From positions 62,323 through 126,322 of the forward strand of contig NZ_CDCA01000022.1 of assembly GCF_000820185.1 (NCBI RefSeq): a stretch of DNA of 64,000 bases. The letters are read 5' to 3'. The stretch's first letter is position 1, and every line of letters starts with the position of its first letter. This stretch comes from Aeromonas tecta. Its GTDB lineage: Bacteria; Pseudomonadota; Gammaproteobacteria; Enterobacterales; Aeromonadaceae. A program made the position numbers and the translations under genes. The notes under the pieces were generated by a model. It did no database searches, was not told where the DNA came from, and saw only the letters and a program-made list of their open reading frames with translations. Below are positions 63,185 through 64,000 of this stretch, one piece after another.

Positions 63185-63384
63185 GGGGGAATCCTCGTTG
63201 ATGGGGTCAGCTGCAGATTCGCATATTTACCTGCCCCGCTCGACTGTTTTCACGCAGCCCTGCCATCTCTCCGACTCGCCACTCCAGGATGGGCATTTTA
63301 TTTCAATCCCTGTCCGTTTCTGGCTAGTCACTGCGCCCCCCGCCCCTTACTCTCTGAGCATGTTCCCAGTGCCGAGCCCATGCC

Positions 63385-64000
63385 ATGAATCCGTTGCCAC
63401 CGACCGAGCCCTATCAGGACGAGATCATCCCCGGTCTCACTCGCGAGCAATGTCACGCCGCCCGGCTCGCCCGGGATGCACGTTTCGACGGCCGCTTCTT
63501 CACCGGCGTGCTGTCCACCGGCATCTATTGCCGCCCGATCTGCCCGGCGCGCGCGCCGCACGAACACAATGTGCAGTACTTTCGCTTCGCGGCCGCCGCC
63601 GAGCAGCACGGGCTGCGTCCCTGCCTGCGTTGCCGGCCCGAGCTGGCGCCAGCGCAAAACGGGGATCTACCGCCGCTGCTCGCACGCATACTGACGCGCA
63701 TCGAACGCGGCGAGCTTGGCGCGTACTCCCTCGCCGAGCTTGCCACGCAAGCGGGGATCACCGAGCGCACACTCAGGCGCCAGTTCGAGCAACACCTCGG
63801 CGCCTCGCCAAAACAGGTGGAGCAGACGCGCCGCCTGCTGCTCGCGAAACGACTGCTGACCGAAACCGCACTGCCCATTACCGAGGTAGCGTTTGCGGCA
63901 GGCTTTGCAAGCATTCGCCGCTTCAACGATGCGTGGCAACAAGCCTATGGTCTGGCCCCGAGTGCCCTGCGTAAACAGCAAGGGGCGCAGCCCCCGCAAG
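63385..64000 (+). CDS. Ada-type AraC regulator/methyltransferase, 3' end outside the window
   Basis: 205 codons are visible and the frame runs off the end. The N-terminal Ada zinc domain has C49, C53, C80 and C83 (GIYCRPICPARAP, LRPCLRCRPE), which accept methyl groups from DNA phosphotriesters. The AraC helix-turn-helix is SLAELATQAGITERTLRRQFEQHLGASPKQVEQTRRLLLAKRLL and ITEVAFAAGFASIRRFNDAWQQAYGLAPSALR. This layout is that of AdaA or of Ada-AlkA fusions with a 3-methyladenine glycosylase downstream. It is probably self-activated on alkylation damage. Confidence 0.9.
   Translation, partial: MNPLPPTEPYQDEIIPGLTREQCHAARLARDARFDGRFFTGVLSTGIYCRPICPARAPHEHNVQYFRFAAAAEQHGLRPCLRCRPELAPAQNGDLPPLLARILTRIERGELGAYSLAELATQAGITERTLRRQFEQHLGASPKQVEQTRRLLLAKRLLTETALPITEVAFAAGFASIRRFNDAWQQAYGLAPSALRKQQGAQPPQ

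Noticed and set aside
1..64000. CRISPR array, insertion sequence or integrase
   Set aside because: No regularly spaced direct repeats, no transposase or integrase motifs, and no terminal inverted repeats with target duplications were seen, although two tRNA genes that could serve as attachment sites are present.

Overview
The window reads as chromosomal DNA of a gammaproteobacterium, most likely Aeromonas. It is GC-rich, with a yajQ-panE-yajL neighbourhood as in enterics, a budAB 2,3-butanediol locus, Vibrio-like flgO/flgP/flgT genes, a Tsx/OmpK-type porin, a chitoporin, and an accessory type VI secretion cluster with a VasX-like effector. The genus is inferred from gene content and protein similarity recalled from memory; no search was run.

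Layout. 1-6.5 kb holds envelope and housekeeping genes: yajG, a secreted cyclophilin, ampG, a Tsx/OmpK-like channel, yajQ, panE and yajL. 6.5-10.1 kb is the acetoin branch, budB-budA with a divergent LysR regulator and a compact set of inverted repeats between them. 10.1-18.1 kb is an auxiliary T6SS operon on the minus strand: hcp, vgrG, a DUF4123 adaptor, a VasX-like pore-forming effector and its probable immunity gene, ending in a decayed copy of an effector C-terminus. It starts from a sigma-54-type promoter next to an acyl-homoserine-lactone-type LuxR gene that has no luxI here. 19.8-24.1 kb is a Fur-controlled siderophore locus: esterase, TonB receptor and AraC regulator. A tRNA-Ser, a DsbA-family protein and galE follow. 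26.6-30.1 kb carries nitrosative and oxidative stress genes: hcp-hcr with an FNR site, and dps with a full OxyR site.

From 39.7 down to 30.2 kb runs one tight twelve-gene minus-strand operon: ybgA, a MerR-type regulator, photolyase, an NTF2-like protein, SDR, FAD oxidoreductase, DUF1365, cyclopropane fatty acid synthase, DUF2878, a Trp-rich protein, a chalcone-isomerase-like protein and a DUF3833 lipoprotein. Its promoter has two TGTACA boxes, one in the -35/-10 spacer, which suggests MerR-type control of DNA photorepair together with membrane lipid remodelling.

39.8-48.8 kb holds an outer membrane barrel, DUF3157, a LarE-like protein with a degraded PP-loop, a HAD hydrolase, pheA with its Phe-rich leader peptide and attenuator, the flgOP/flgT flagellar genes with sigma-28- and sigma-54-like promoters, tRNA-Arg and a maltoporin-like gene. 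A 1.45-kb AT-rich gene-free stretch follows. 50.3-64 kb holds ppk2, a PQQ-type sugar dehydrogenase, an entericidin-like lipopeptide, a DMT exporter, a chemoreceptor, chiP with a long structured upstream region, an SDR, DUF1904, TraB/GumN, DUF3149, smrA, an M32 carboxypeptidase, a VOC protein and the start of an Ada-type repair gene. Two neighbouring small genes, DUF1904 and DUF3149, each carry a partial duplicate of their own 3' end just downstream.
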